Shown in pieces: positions 5,718 to 13,534 of a DNA stretch of 15,747 nucleotides (position 1 is its first letter; the number at the start of each line of letters is the position of its first letter). Both the position numbers and the translations under genes were made by a program. The stretch spans positions 1-15,747 of the forward strand of contig DAIQOP010000076.1 in assembly GCA_036787815.1 (NCBI GenBank). Direction: 5' to 3'. The notes under the pieces are model-generated. The model worked only from the letters and a program-made list of their open reading frames with translations, did no database searches and was not told the origin of the DNA. The stretch is from DATBAK01 sp036787815 (lineage in GTDB: Bacteria > Actinomycetota > Acidimicrobiia > IMCC26256 > PALSA-610).

Positions 5718-6890
5718 TCACACGTGACGGCCGAGCACGACGACTCGGTGGGCGCCGAGGCCCGAGGGGTCGGTGAGCGCCGCGGCCTGGGTGGCGATGC
5801 TGCGGGCCTCGAGCGCGGCGAGATCGCCGATGGCGGCGCGTTCCTCCCAGCGCCGGCGTCCGTCGTCGACCATGGCCGCGAGGCCGAGGGTCTCGAGCCA
5901 TGCCGCCTGGGTGGTCTCGGCCAGCACGACGAAGCCGGCGTCGACCGCCGCGTGGCGCACCTGCTCGATTCCGACGTCGGAGACCAGATCGCGCGAGCCG
6001 GGCTCCGCGAGCGGCGGGCCACCCGGCGCGTGCCCCCGATAGGTGCGGAGCCAACCGTCGGGCCCTCGGGCGATCGTGCCGGCCGCCGTATCCATGGTGT
6101 CGAGGAGCACGACGTACCCGCGATGCAGGGTCGCGGCGGCCCGGCGCAGCCAGTCGTTGATGCCGCGGGGAATCGGGAGGCGGTCGCCCGCCGCGAGCGC
6201 GAGCCCCGCCGTGACCCGGGCGAGCGCGGCCTCGTCGGCCGGGAGCGCGGGCACGAGCACCTCGACGAAGTCGCCCGCGTCGTCGAGGCCCACACGAACC
6301 TCGGCCCACCCGTTGCCGGTGCACGACGCGATCCCGAACGGCAGGTTGTCGAGGAGCTCGTTGGCCAGCACGACACCTTCGAACTCGACGCCCGGGAGCT
6401 CGTCGATGCTGGTGAACACGGGGCCGCTCGCGAGCGCGGGTTCCGGCGCGTCGGGACCGGCGACGTACGCACCGAAGGCTTCGCCGGGCGGCTCGAGCCG
6501 GAGCCGGGCGCGCTGCGCGTCGCGCAACGCGGCCGAGCGCTCGACGAGCACGTACCGCAGCGCCGCCAGGCACCGTGGCTCGGCGCGCAGGATGTCGGCC
6601 GCGAGGCGCCCACGCCCTGCGCCCGCCTCGACGACGACGTACGGATCGGGCTGCTCGAGCTCGTCCCACCAACGATCGAGCGCCACACCCACCAGCGCAC
6701 CGAAGACCGGACCGACCTCGGGGCTGGTGATGAAGTCGGCGCGGTCGCGTCCGGCACCGTGCCCCGACGCGAAGAACCCACCGACTCCGTAGAGCGCTTC
6801 GGCGACGAACGTGTCGAAGCAGATCGGGCCCTCGCGCCGGATCAGCCGGGCGAGGCGTTGCGCCGGAGCGGTGCTGTCGTCAGCGACCAC
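5718..6890 (-). CDS. MidA/NDUFAF7-family SAM-dependent methyltransferase
   Basis: This 390-residue protein has the layout of the MidA family (DUF185, Methyltransf_28), whose mitochondrial member NDUFAF7 dimethylates an Arg of the complex I 49 kDa subunit (NuoD orthologue) and is needed for assembly. Visible marks are RLIRREGPICFDTFVAEALY near the N-terminus (14-33), DFITSPEVGPVFG (52-64), the SAM-binding loop VEAGAGRGRLAADIL (87-101) and ANELLDNLP (176-184), a family signature. There is no signal or membrane segment. The GTG start at 6890 directly abuts the nuoN stop (TGAGTG, no gap) without a Shine-Dalgarno, so translation is probably coupled to nuoN. The placement suggests a complex I role, supported by an HRG Arg in NuoD of this operon. 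The actual substrate is unproven. Confidence 0.87.
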   Translation of the reverse strand: MVADDSTAPAQRLARLIRREGPICFDTFVAEALYGVGGFFASGHGAGRDRADFITSPEVGPVFGALVGVALDRWWDELEQPDPYVVVEAGAGRGRLAADILRAEPRCLAALRYVLVERSAALRDAQRARLRLEPPGEAFGAYVAGPDAPEPALASGPVFTSIDELPGVEFEGVVLANELLDNLPFGIASCTGNGWAEVRVGLDDAGDFVEVLVPALPADEAALARVTAGLALAAGDRLPIPRGINDWLRRAAATLHRGYVVLLDTMDTAAGTIARGPDGWLRTYRGHAPGGPPLAEPGSRDLVSDVGIEQVRHAAVDAGFVVLAETTQAAWLETLGLAAMVDDGRRRWEERAAIGDLAALEARSIATQAAALTDPSGLGAHRVVVLGRHV

Positions 6891-8372
6891 TCAGGAGACG
6901 AATCGGGTGGCGAGATCGCCAACGCGTGCGAAGAGCTCCGGGTAGACACCGACCGCGACGACGGTGACCGACGTGAGCGCGATCGCCGCGCCGAGCGCGG
7001 GCGGCACCGTCACCTTGCGCTGGTCGTCGCCGACCGGGTCGCGGAACCACATCTGCCGGATCACGCCCGAGTAGTAGAAGAACGCGATCACCGAGTTCAC
7101 CGCCGCGATCACCGCGAGGACGATCGCCCAGAACGATCCGGCTTCGAGGATGGCGCGGAACATCACGAACTTGGCGTACCAGCCGGCGAGCGGCGGGATG
7201 CCGGCGAGGGATGCGAGGAAGATCGTCATGGTGAGCGCGAGGCCCGGCGACGTCGCGAACAAGCCCGCGTACGAGGTGATCTCGGCCGAGCGCGTGCGGC
7301 GCGCGACCGCGATGAGCACCGCGAACGCGCCGAGGTTCATCGCCCCGTAGATCAGGAGGTAGACGATCGTCGCCTGGAACGCCGAGGTGCGCACCGACGC
7401 GTCGCGCGCGATGCCGTAGGCCGCGAACGGGACGAGGAGGAACCCGCCCTGCGCGATCGACGAGTACGCGAGCATCCGCACGAGGTTCGTCTGGCGCAGC
7501 GCGGCGAGGTTGCCGAGCGTCATCGAGAACGCGGCGAGCAGCCCGACGACCCACCACCACGCCTTGCCGTCGTTGCCGAAACCGAAGAAGACGATGTTGA
7601 GCATCGCCACGAATCCACCGGCCTTCGACGCGACCGAGAGGAACGCGGTGACGGGAGTGGGCGCGCCCTCGTAGGTGTCGGGCGCCCAGAAGTGGAACGG
7701 CACCGCGCTGACCTTGAAGGCAAAGCCGACGAGCGACAGGAAGATCGCGACGGTGAGCAGCGCGGGGGCGTTGCCGTGCGAGCCGATCCAAGCGGAGATC
7801 CCGCTCAACGTGGTGGTCCCCGTGAGCCCGAAGATCAACGACATGCCGTAGAGCATCACCGCCGACGACAGCACGCCCATCAGGTAGTACTTGATCCCCG
7901 CCTCGTTCGACCGCCGGTCGTGCTTGCGATAGCCCGCGAGCACGTAGGTGGGGATCGAGATCGTCTCCAGGGCGACGAACAGCGTGATCAGGTCGCGCGC
8001 GGATGCCATGACGCTCATGCCGAGCACCGCGGTGATCAACAGGAAATAGAACTCGCCCTGGTAGTAGTCGCCCTCGGAGATGTAGTCGACCGAGATCAGG
8101 ATCGTGATGTAGGCGACGACGAGGAAGAACCCCTTGAGCGCGATCGCGTAGTTGTCGACCACGTACGCCCCGCCGAACATCGAACGGTTGTGGCCGTCGA
8201 CGGCGAGCGTGAGCAACGGGATGAGCGCGCCGAGCACACCGACCGCGGCGATGCGCGACGTCTGCCACACCGACCGGTCCGGGAGGAGCAGGTCGGCGAG
8301 CAGGATGATGACGATCGTCGCGACGAGGACGACGTCGGGCGCGAATGCGTGCCAGTCGATCGCGGGGTTCAC
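6891..8372 (-). CDS. nuoN: NADH-quinone oxidoreductase subunit N
   Basis: This 493-residue antiporter-like membrane subunit forms one of the proton channels of complex I. It is hydrophobic throughout, with about 14 transmembrane helices. Key channel residues are present: E136 in FVALETISIPTYV (equivalent to E. coli E133), K220 in GFAFKVSAVPFHFWAPD (E. coli K217) and K250 in SVASKAGG (E. coli K247). The later NLVRMLAYSSIAQGG segment corresponds to the broken TM12 region; it has Arg where DIKRLLAYSS-type sequences usually have Lys-Arg. The GTG start at 8372 lies four bases after the nuoM stop. It is the last nuo gene in the cluster, followed with no gap by the MidA-like gene. Confidence 0.95.
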   Translation of the reverse strand: MNPAIDWHAFAPDVVLVATIVIILLADLLLPDRSVWQTSRIAAVGVLGALIPLLTLAVDGHNRSMFGGAYVVDNYAIALKGFFLVVAYITILISVDYISEGDYYQGEFYFLLITAVLGMSVMASARDLITLFVALETISIPTYVLAGYRKHDRRSNEAGIKYYLMGVLSSAVMLYGMSLIFGLTGTTTLSGISAWIGSHGNAPALLTVAIFLSLVGFAFKVSAVPFHFWAPDTYEGAPTPVTAFLSVASKAGGFVAMLNIVFFGFGNDGKAWWWVVGLLAAFSMTLGNLAALRQTNLVRMLAYSSIAQGGFLLVPFAAYGIARDASVRTSAFQATIVYLLIYGAMNLGAFAVLIAVARRTRSAEITSYAGLFATSPGLALTMTIFLASLAGIPPLAGWYAKFVMFRAILEAGSFWAIVLAVIAAVNSVIAFFYYSGVIRQMWFRDPVGDDQRKVTVPPALGAAIALTSVTVVAVGVYPELFARVGDLATRFVS

Positions 8373-8376
8373 GGTG

Positions 8377-9942
8377 TCACCTTGCGATCGCCTTCCCGAT
8401 GGCGACCGTCATCGGGTGCACCGCGACGTCGCTCACCTTGAAGAGCAGGTTCGGGTAGATCCCCAACACCAGGATCAGGAGCAGCATCGGCGTCCAGGCG
8501 ATCCACTCGGCCATGCCGACATCGTGGATGTGCGCGTCGGCGAACTCGTCGCGCACGGTGCCGAACGCGACCCGCTGCAACATGTAGAGGAGGTAGCCGG
8601 CCGCGAACACCGTGCCGATGGCGGCGACCACCATGAACGAACGGAACACCGGCTCACTGAGCGGCGCGGCCGGCTGGAACGCCGAGAGGATCGCGGGGAA
8701 CTCGCCCCAGAAGCCCGCGAGCCCGGGCAGGCCGAGCGAGGCCATCACGCAGAACCCGAGGATCCAGCCCATCTTCGGAGCCTGGAGGAGCAGGCCGCCG
8801 AGTCGGCTCATCTCGCGGGTGTTGAAGTTGTGCTGTACCGAACCGGCGATGAAGAAGAGCATGCCGGTGATGAGCCCGTGCGCCACCATCCCGAAGACGG
8901 CCGCGTTGATGCCGAACGACGTGAGCGTCGCGATGCCGAGCATCACGAAGCCCATGTGCGCGATCGACGAGAACGCGATCAGCCGCTTCATGTCCTTCTG
9001 GGCGAGGCAGTTGAGCGCGCCGTAGATGATGCCGATCACCGCGAGCAGACCGATCCAGGGAGCCCAGGTGCGGGCGGCCACCGGCAGGATCGGCAGCGCG
9101 ATGCGGATGAAGCCGTAGGTACCGAGCTTCAGCAGGATCGCGGCGAGCAGCACCGAACCGACCGTGGGCGCCTCGGTGTGCGCGTCGGGGAGCCAGGTGT
9201 GGAACGGGAACATCGGCACCTTGATCGCGAAGCCGAGGAAGAGACCGCCGAAGATCAGCAACTCGGTGCCGTGCACCAGCCCGGCACCGTGCGCGGCGGC
9301 AAGGGTCGGGATGTCGAAGGTGTGGTGCATCGCCCCGTGGGTGACGGCCGTGACGTCGACCTTGAAGTAGAGCGCGAGGAAGCTCAGCAGCATCAGGGCC
9401 GAGCCGAACATCGTGAAGAGGAAGAACTTGATCGACGCGTACTCCTTGTTGGGCCCTCCCCAGACCCCGATCATGAAGAACATCGGGAGCAGCACGAGCT
9501 CGAAGAAGATGAAGAACAGGATCAGGTCCTGGGCCACGAACGTGCCGTTCATGCCCGTCTCGAGCAACAGGATCAGCGCGAGGAACGCCTTCGGGTTGTG
9601 CGGCTCGGGGAAGTGGTTCCACGAGTAGATGACGCACAGCACCGTGATGAACGACGAGAGCGCGAGCATCGGGAGCGAGATGCCGTCGACGCCGACGTGG
9701 TACCGGCTGTTGATGACCTCGATCCAGTTCTTGTTCACGTCGAACTGCAGCCCGGGATGCCCCGCGCCGTAGTGGTAGCGGGCCAGCACCGCAATGGTGA
9801 AGCCCAGTGTCACGAGGGTGGTGAGCAGCGTGGCCAGCTTGACCGCCTGCTCGTCCTCCCGCGGGAGCAGGAGCACGATGCCCATGCCCACCACCGGCAG
9901 GAACACCACCAGTGTCAGCCCCCAGGAATCGAACCAGTTCAT
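8377..9942 (-). CDS. nuoM: NADH-quinone oxidoreductase subunit M
   Basis: This 521-residue antiporter-like membrane subunit contributes one proton path of complex I. It carries E148 in IFFELVLLPMFFMIG (E. coli E144), K241 in GFAIKVPMFPFHTWLPDAH (E. coli K234) and K272 in AILLKLGTYGFIR (E. coli K265), and the TM12-region motif DMKRLIAFSSIAHMG. The protein is hydrophobic throughout and of normal length. The ATG at 9942 follows GGAGGGG about 12 bases upstream, 19 bases after the nuoL stop. Nothing suggests loss of pumping function. Confidence 0.96.
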   Translation of the reverse strand: MNWFDSWGLTLVVFLPVVGMGIVLLLPREDEQAVKLATLLTTLVTLGFTIAVLARYHYGAGHPGLQFDVNKNWIEVINSRYHVGVDGISLPMLALSSFITVLCVIYSWNHFPEPHNPKAFLALILLLETGMNGTFVAQDLILFFIFFELVLLPMFFMIGVWGGPNKEYASIKFFLFTMFGSALMLLSFLALYFKVDVTAVTHGAMHHTFDIPTLAAAHGAGLVHGTELLIFGGLFLGFAIKVPMFPFHTWLPDAHTEAPTVGSVLLAAILLKLGTYGFIRIALPILPVAARTWAPWIGLLAVIGIIYGALNCLAQKDMKRLIAFSSIAHMGFVMLGIATLTSFGINAAVFGMVAHGLITGMLFFIAGSVQHNFNTREMSRLGGLLLQAPKMGWILGFCVMASLGLPGLAGFWGEFPAILSAFQPAAPLSEPVFRSFMVVAAIGTVFAAGYLLYMLQRVAFGTVRDEFADAHIHDVGMAEWIAWTPMLLLILVLGIYPNLLFKVSDVAVHPMTVAIGKAIAR

Positions 9943-9961
9943 CGGACGAGAACCCCTCCGG

Positions 9962-12133
9962 TCAGTGCGCGATCCACAGGAAGACGCTGAACAGCGCCAC
10001 CCCGGAGAACATCATGAGTGCGTACCACTGCAGACGACCCGTTTCCACGGCGCGGGCCGCTCCCCCTGCGTCGCCGGTCCCGAGCGCCAGGCCGTTCACG
10101 ATGCCGTCGACACCGCGCTGGTCGAGGACGTCGTAGGTGAACCGGGCGACCGACAACGAACCGCGCCCGACACCGTTGAGCACGGCGTCGATCACGTGTT
10201 GGTTCACCCAGTACGAGGCGTTCGCGATCGGACCCTTGATGGATCCGACCACGATGTCGGTGTACAGATGGTCCAGGTAGTACTTGTTGACGAGGAACGT
10301 CTTCCCGGCGCGTGCGAACGCGTTGCGCGACGAGAAGTCGCGAAGGCCGCGGCGCAGCCAGTAGAACTGGTACGAGATCCCGATGCCGACGAGTGCGATC
10401 GTCACCGACAGCGCCGCGGCGGGCCAGCTGAAGGCCGGGTGCACGAGCTCGGGGAACGCGTAGCGGGGCTCGACCCACTGCTTGAACTTCTCGATGTGGA
10501 ACGGCTCGGCGTTGAGGAGCCCGGCCGTCACCGCGAAGAACGAGAGGATCCAGAGCGGGGCGGTGATCGCCGTGGGTGACTCGTGCGGGCCGGCGTGCGC
10601 CTCGTGCGCGTCGTGGGCCACATCCTGTTCCGCCTCGGTAGCGAGCGGGTCGTGACCGTGGTCGGCGCCGCCACCGCGGTACTCGCCGTAGAAGGTGAGG
10701 TAGATGCAGCGGGTCATGTAGGCCGCGGTCATGAACGCGCCGGCGAGCCCGACGACCATGAAGAACGTGTACCCACCCTTGCCCGCGGTGACGAGGATCT
10801 CGTCCTTCGACCAGAAGCCCGCGAGCGGGAAGATGCCGGCGAGCGCGAGCGAACCGATCACGAACGTGGCGAAGGTCTGCGGCATGTACTTGCGCAGGCC
10901 ACCCATGTCCTTCTTCATGTCGAACGAGTGGTGCGCGCCGGAGTGGCTCACCGAGCCGGCGCCGAGGAAGAGATCGGCCTTGAAGAACGCGTGGGTGAAG
11001 AGGTGGAAGATCGCGGCGATCCACGCGCCCACGCCGAGGCCCATGACCATGTAGCCGAGCTGGCTGATCGTGGAGTAGGCGAGCACCTTCTTGATGTCGT
11101 CCTGCACGAACGCGAGCGCCGCCCCGATGATCACGGTCGTGCCGCCGATCGCCGCCATGAGGTTGACGCCGCCGTGGCCGATCGAGAAGCCCTCGAAGAG
11201 CACGGGGTAGACGCGTGCGCCGAGGTAGACACCGGCGACGACCATGGTGGCCGCGTGGATCAGCGCGGACACCGGAGTGGGGCCGGCCATGGCGTCGGGG
11301 AGCCAGGTGTGGAGCGGGAACTGACCGCTCTTGCCCATGATCGCGGCCATCAACGCGACCGCGGTCATGAGCAGGATCGTGTGGCCGACCTTGCCCGACA
11401 ACGCGGCCTGGTTGAGCGCCACGATGTTGAACGAGCCGACGCCCGTGGCCCGCTGCACGATGAAGTACGTCATGATCACGCCGCAGATGAGGCCGATGTC
11501 GCCCGTGCGGGTGGTGAGGAACGCCTTGAGGGCCGCGTCCGAGTTGGGCTTCTCTTCCCACCAGTGGCCGATGAGCATGAACGAGCAGAGGCCGACGAGC
11601 TCCCAACCGACGAGGAGCTGCAGGGTGTTGTCGGCGACGACGAGCAGGAGCATCGACGCGGTGAAGAGGCTGAGCGCGGCGAAGAAGTAGGTGTACCGGC
11701 GGTCGTCGCGCATGTACTCGGTCGAGTACACGTGCACGAGCAACGAGATCGTGGTGACGACGAACATCATCATCACCGCGAGGCCGTCGATCTGGATGCC
11801 GACGCCGAGCTTGATCCCGGCGTTCTGGAACCAGGTGACCGAGTGGACGATCGGCGCGACCGGTGCCGCGTGCTCGCCGCTGCTGGTGGCCGCGAGCTTG
11901 AGGCTCGACGCGAAGGCCTTGACCGAGCCGGCCGCGCCCTTGGCGCCCGCGGCGTTGTCGACGTGCCGCACCCATTGGTAGAACGCGCCGCACGCGAGCA
12001 CCCAGGACGCGCCGAGCGCGGCGACGCCGACCTCGGAGCCGCCCTTCGGCATCCGCTTCCCGAAGAAGAGGATGACGGCGAAGGAGAGCGCCGGGATGAG
12101 GGGGACCAGCCATGCGTGGTCGAGGAAGAACAC
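9962..12133 (-). CDS. nuoL: NADH-quinone oxidoreductase subunit L
   Basis: At 723 residues this is longer than E. coli NuoL (613). It is the distal antiporter-like subunit, with a long lateral helix at the C-terminus. Proton-path residues are present: E178 in LLVGWELVGLCSF, K268 in MGKSGQFPLHTWLPDAM (E. coli K229), and DIKKVLAYSTISQLG (346-360). The extra length lies in an Ala/Gly/Ser-rich loop near residues 58-98, a His/Asp-rich loop at 492-518, and a long C-terminal portion that spans the lateral helix and ends in a final membrane segment (LQWYALMMFSGVALFSVFLW). The GTG start at 12133 is three bases after the nuoK stop with AAGGG upstream. Confidence 0.96.
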   Translation of the reverse strand: MFFLDHAWLVPLIPALSFAVILFFGKRMPKGGSEVGVAALGASWVLACGAFYQWVRHVDNAAGAKGAAGSVKAFASSLKLAATSSGEHAAPVAPIVHSVTWFQNAGIKLGVGIQIDGLAVMMMFVVTTISLLVHVYSTEYMRDDRRYTYFFAALSLFTASMLLLVVADNTLQLLVGWELVGLCSFMLIGHWWEEKPNSDAALKAFLTTRTGDIGLICGVIMTYFIVQRATGVGSFNIVALNQAALSGKVGHTILLMTAVALMAAIMGKSGQFPLHTWLPDAMAGPTPVSALIHAATMVVAGVYLGARVYPVLFEGFSIGHGGVNLMAAIGGTTVIIGAALAFVQDDIKKVLAYSTISQLGYMVMGLGVGAWIAAIFHLFTHAFFKADLFLGAGSVSHSGAHHSFDMKKDMGGLRKYMPQTFATFVIGSLALAGIFPLAGFWSKDEILVTAGKGGYTFFMVVGLAGAFMTAAYMTRCIYLTFYGEYRGGGADHGHDPLATEAEQDVAHDAHEAHAGPHESPTAITAPLWILSFFAVTAGLLNAEPFHIEKFKQWVEPRYAFPELVHPAFSWPAAALSVTIALVGIGISYQFYWLRRGLRDFSSRNAFARAGKTFLVNKYYLDHLYTDIVVGSIKGPIANASYWVNQHVIDAVLNGVGRGSLSVARFTYDVLDQRGVDGIVNGLALGTGDAGGAARAVETGRLQWYALMMFSGVALFSVFLWIAH

Positions 12134-12136
12134 GGC

Positions 12137-12436
12137 TCAGCCCTTCAGCACGTCGACGTCGTCGAGATCGGAGCTGTGCAGGTTGCGGTAGATGAGCAGG
12201 ATCATCGCCAGACCGACCCCGACCTCGGCCGCGGCGATGGTGAGCACGAAGAGCGCGAACGTCTGGCCCGCGACGCTGTGCAGCGACGCAGAGAAGGCGA
12301 CGAGGTTGACGTTGACGGCCGCCAGCATCAGCTCGACGCTCATGAGCACGAGCACGCTGTTGCGGCGGGTCACCACGCCGTAGACGCCGGTCGCGAAGAG
12401 GAAGGCGCCGAGGAGGAGGAACTGGTTGAGCAGCAC
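12137..12436 (-). CDS. nuoK: NADH-quinone oxidoreductase subunit K
   Basis: The subunit has 99 residues, the normal NuoK length, with three transmembrane helices. The two conserved membrane Glu are present: E35 in MSVELMLAAVN (E. coli E36) and E71 in IAAAEVGVGLAMI (E. coli E72), both part of the central proton axis. The start is GTG at 12436, supported by GGAAGGA about eight bases upstream and by matching the family's N-terminus; a longer in-frame reading upstream would run back through nuoJ. It begins two bases after the nuoJ stop, and its stop is three bases before nuoL. Confidence 0.95.
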   Translation of the reverse strand: MLLNQFLLLGAFLFATGVYGVVTRRNSVLVLMSVELMLAAVNVNLVAFSASLHSVAGQTFALFVLTIAAAEVGVGLAMILLIYRNLHSSDLDDVDVLKG

Positions 12437-12438
12437 GG

Positions 12439-12930
12439 TCAGTCCTTCCGGGCCAGGACGACGGCACCGATGAGCGCGGCGAGCAGCAACACTCCCACGA
12501 CTTCGAACGGTACGAGATAGACGCGGAAGATCGAGTTGGTGATGGCGACGTTGGGGGTGGGTGCGTCGAGATGGATCTTGTCGCGCCCGAACGCGTCGAT
12601 CAGCAGACCACCGAGCACGATCGCGAGGAGCCCCGACGGCAACAGGGCCCAGAACCGCAGGTTGTTGTCCATCGGTTCGGTGGGATGCATCGGCGCGCGG
12701 GTGAGCATGATGCCGAACAGGAAGAGCACGATCACCGCGCCGATGTAGACGAGCACCTGCACCCAGGCGACGAACTCCGCGCCGAGCAGGATGTACTGCG
12801 CGGCCGAGCCCGCGAGCACGACGACCAGGAACAGGGCCGCGTGCACGACGTTCTGGGTGCGCACGACCCCGACCGCGCCGAAGGCCATCGCCGCCGCGAT
12901 GATCCCAAAGGCGACGTTCTCGGCGATCAT
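12439..12930 (-). CDS. nuoJ: NADH-quinone oxidoreductase subunit J
   Basis: This membrane subunit has 163 residues from ATG at 12930 (MIAENVAFGIIAAAMAFG). An upstream in-frame GTG at 13002 would add 24 polar, Arg-rich residues (RSGERTRANHGE) that do not look like NuoJ, so I reject it. Five hydrophobic helices are visible; the third contains VYIGAVIVLFLFG, the conserved segment with the Tyr and pi-bulge region that couples redox to pumping. The ribosome binding site is weak. It is separated from nuoI by 115 bases, by far the largest gap in the nuo series, and its stop is two bases before nuoK. Confidence 0.93.
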   Translation of the reverse strand: MIAENVAFGIIAAAMAFGAVGVVRTQNVVHAALFLVVVLAGSAAQYILLGAEFVAWVQVLVYIGAVIVLFLFGIMLTRAPMHPTEPMDNNLRFWALLPSGLLAIVLGGLLIDAFGRDKIHLDAPTPNVAITNSIFRVYLVPFEVVGVLLLAALIGAVVLARKD

Positions 12931-13045
12931 TCTGGTCGCGCTCGCTTCGATTCGGCACGGCGCTTCACCGTGGTTCGCGCGCGTCCGCTCGCCGCTCCGC
13001 ACGCCTCAGCCGACAAGTCGGCCTTTGTGGCTCTCGTGCTCACAA
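12931..13045 (-). promoter_or_regulatory. nuoI-nuoJ spacer with hairpin
   Basis: This 115-base gap contains a perfect inverted repeat, GCCGAC-AA-GTCGGC on the plus strand (13009-13022), 23 bases beyond the nuoI stop. The remainder is GC-rich, and I see no clear promoter. It may be an attenuator, a processing site that sets subunit ratios, or simply a degraded stretch. Confidence 0.4.
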
Positions 13046-13534
13046 TCACTTCTTCTTGGCCTTCACTTCGGCGCCGAGCTCGAGGGGCTCGGGCTCCGGG
13101 ACCGACTCCATCCACTCGCCGAGGCGAACCTTGTCGTGGAGCAGCGACGCGATGTTCGGCTCGGAGTACTCGAACTCCGGGCTCCAGAACAGCGCGTCGA
13201 ACGGGCACACCTCGACGCAGATGCCGCAGTACATGCAGAGCGCGTAGTCGATGTCGAAACGGTCGAGGATGCTGACCGTGCGCTCACGCCCGCCCTCACG
13301 GCGCGGCGGCCGCTTCTCCTTGTGCCCCTCGATGTAGATGCACCAGTCGGGGCACGAGCGGGAGCAGAGCATGCAGACGGTGCAGTTCTCCTCCTTGAGC
13401 GCGATGACGCCACGCGACCGGGGCGCCGGGTCTTCGCGCTCGTGCGGGTACTGCACCGTGACGGCCGGCTTGAGCATCGTCTTGAAGGTGATGCCGAGCC
13501 CGCCGAGCATCCCCTTGATCTGCCTGCTGGCCAT
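13046..13534 (-). CDS. nuoI: NADH-quinone oxidoreductase subunit I (2x[4Fe-4S])
   Basis: This 162-residue peripheral-arm ferredoxin-like subunit passes electrons toward cluster N2. Two full CxxCxxCxxxCP motifs bind clusters N6a and N6b: C51, C54, C57, C61 (in CTVCMLCSRSCP) and C100, C103, C106, C110 (in CMYCGICVEVCP). The ATG at 13534 shares one base with the nuoH stop (TGATG), indicating coupling. A longer in-frame start at 13597 would overlap the end of nuoH by about 60 bases and adds non-family residues, so I reject it. The C-terminus is Glu/Pro/Lys-rich (PEPEPLELG, then KAKKK). Confidence 0.95.
   Translation of the reverse strand: MASRQIKGMLGGLGITFKTMLKPAVTVQYPHEREDPAPRSRGVIALKEENCTVCMLCSRSCPDWCIYIEGHKEKRPPRREGGRERTVSILDRFDIDYALCMYCGICVEVCPFDALFWSPEFEYSEPNIASLLHDKVRLGEWMESVPEPEPLELGAEVKAKKK

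Noticed and set aside
5595..8441. A 948-codon open frame on the plus strand, with a second long one at 8152-9990
   Set aside because: Both lie antisense to acs, midA, nuoN and nuoM, which are unmistakable. Their products are low-complexity Arg/Glu/Asp/His-rich sequence typical of the opposite strand of GC-rich genes.
10583..12520. A 645-codon plus-strand open frame opposite nuoL and nuoK
   Set aside because: Same artefact: low-complexity acidic and basic sequence without domains, opposite well-conserved membrane subunits.
12931..13002. Longer NuoJ beginning at 13002
   Set aside because: The added residues are polar and Arg-rich, unlike any NuoJ N-terminus, and the ATG at 12930 begins exactly at the first membrane helix.
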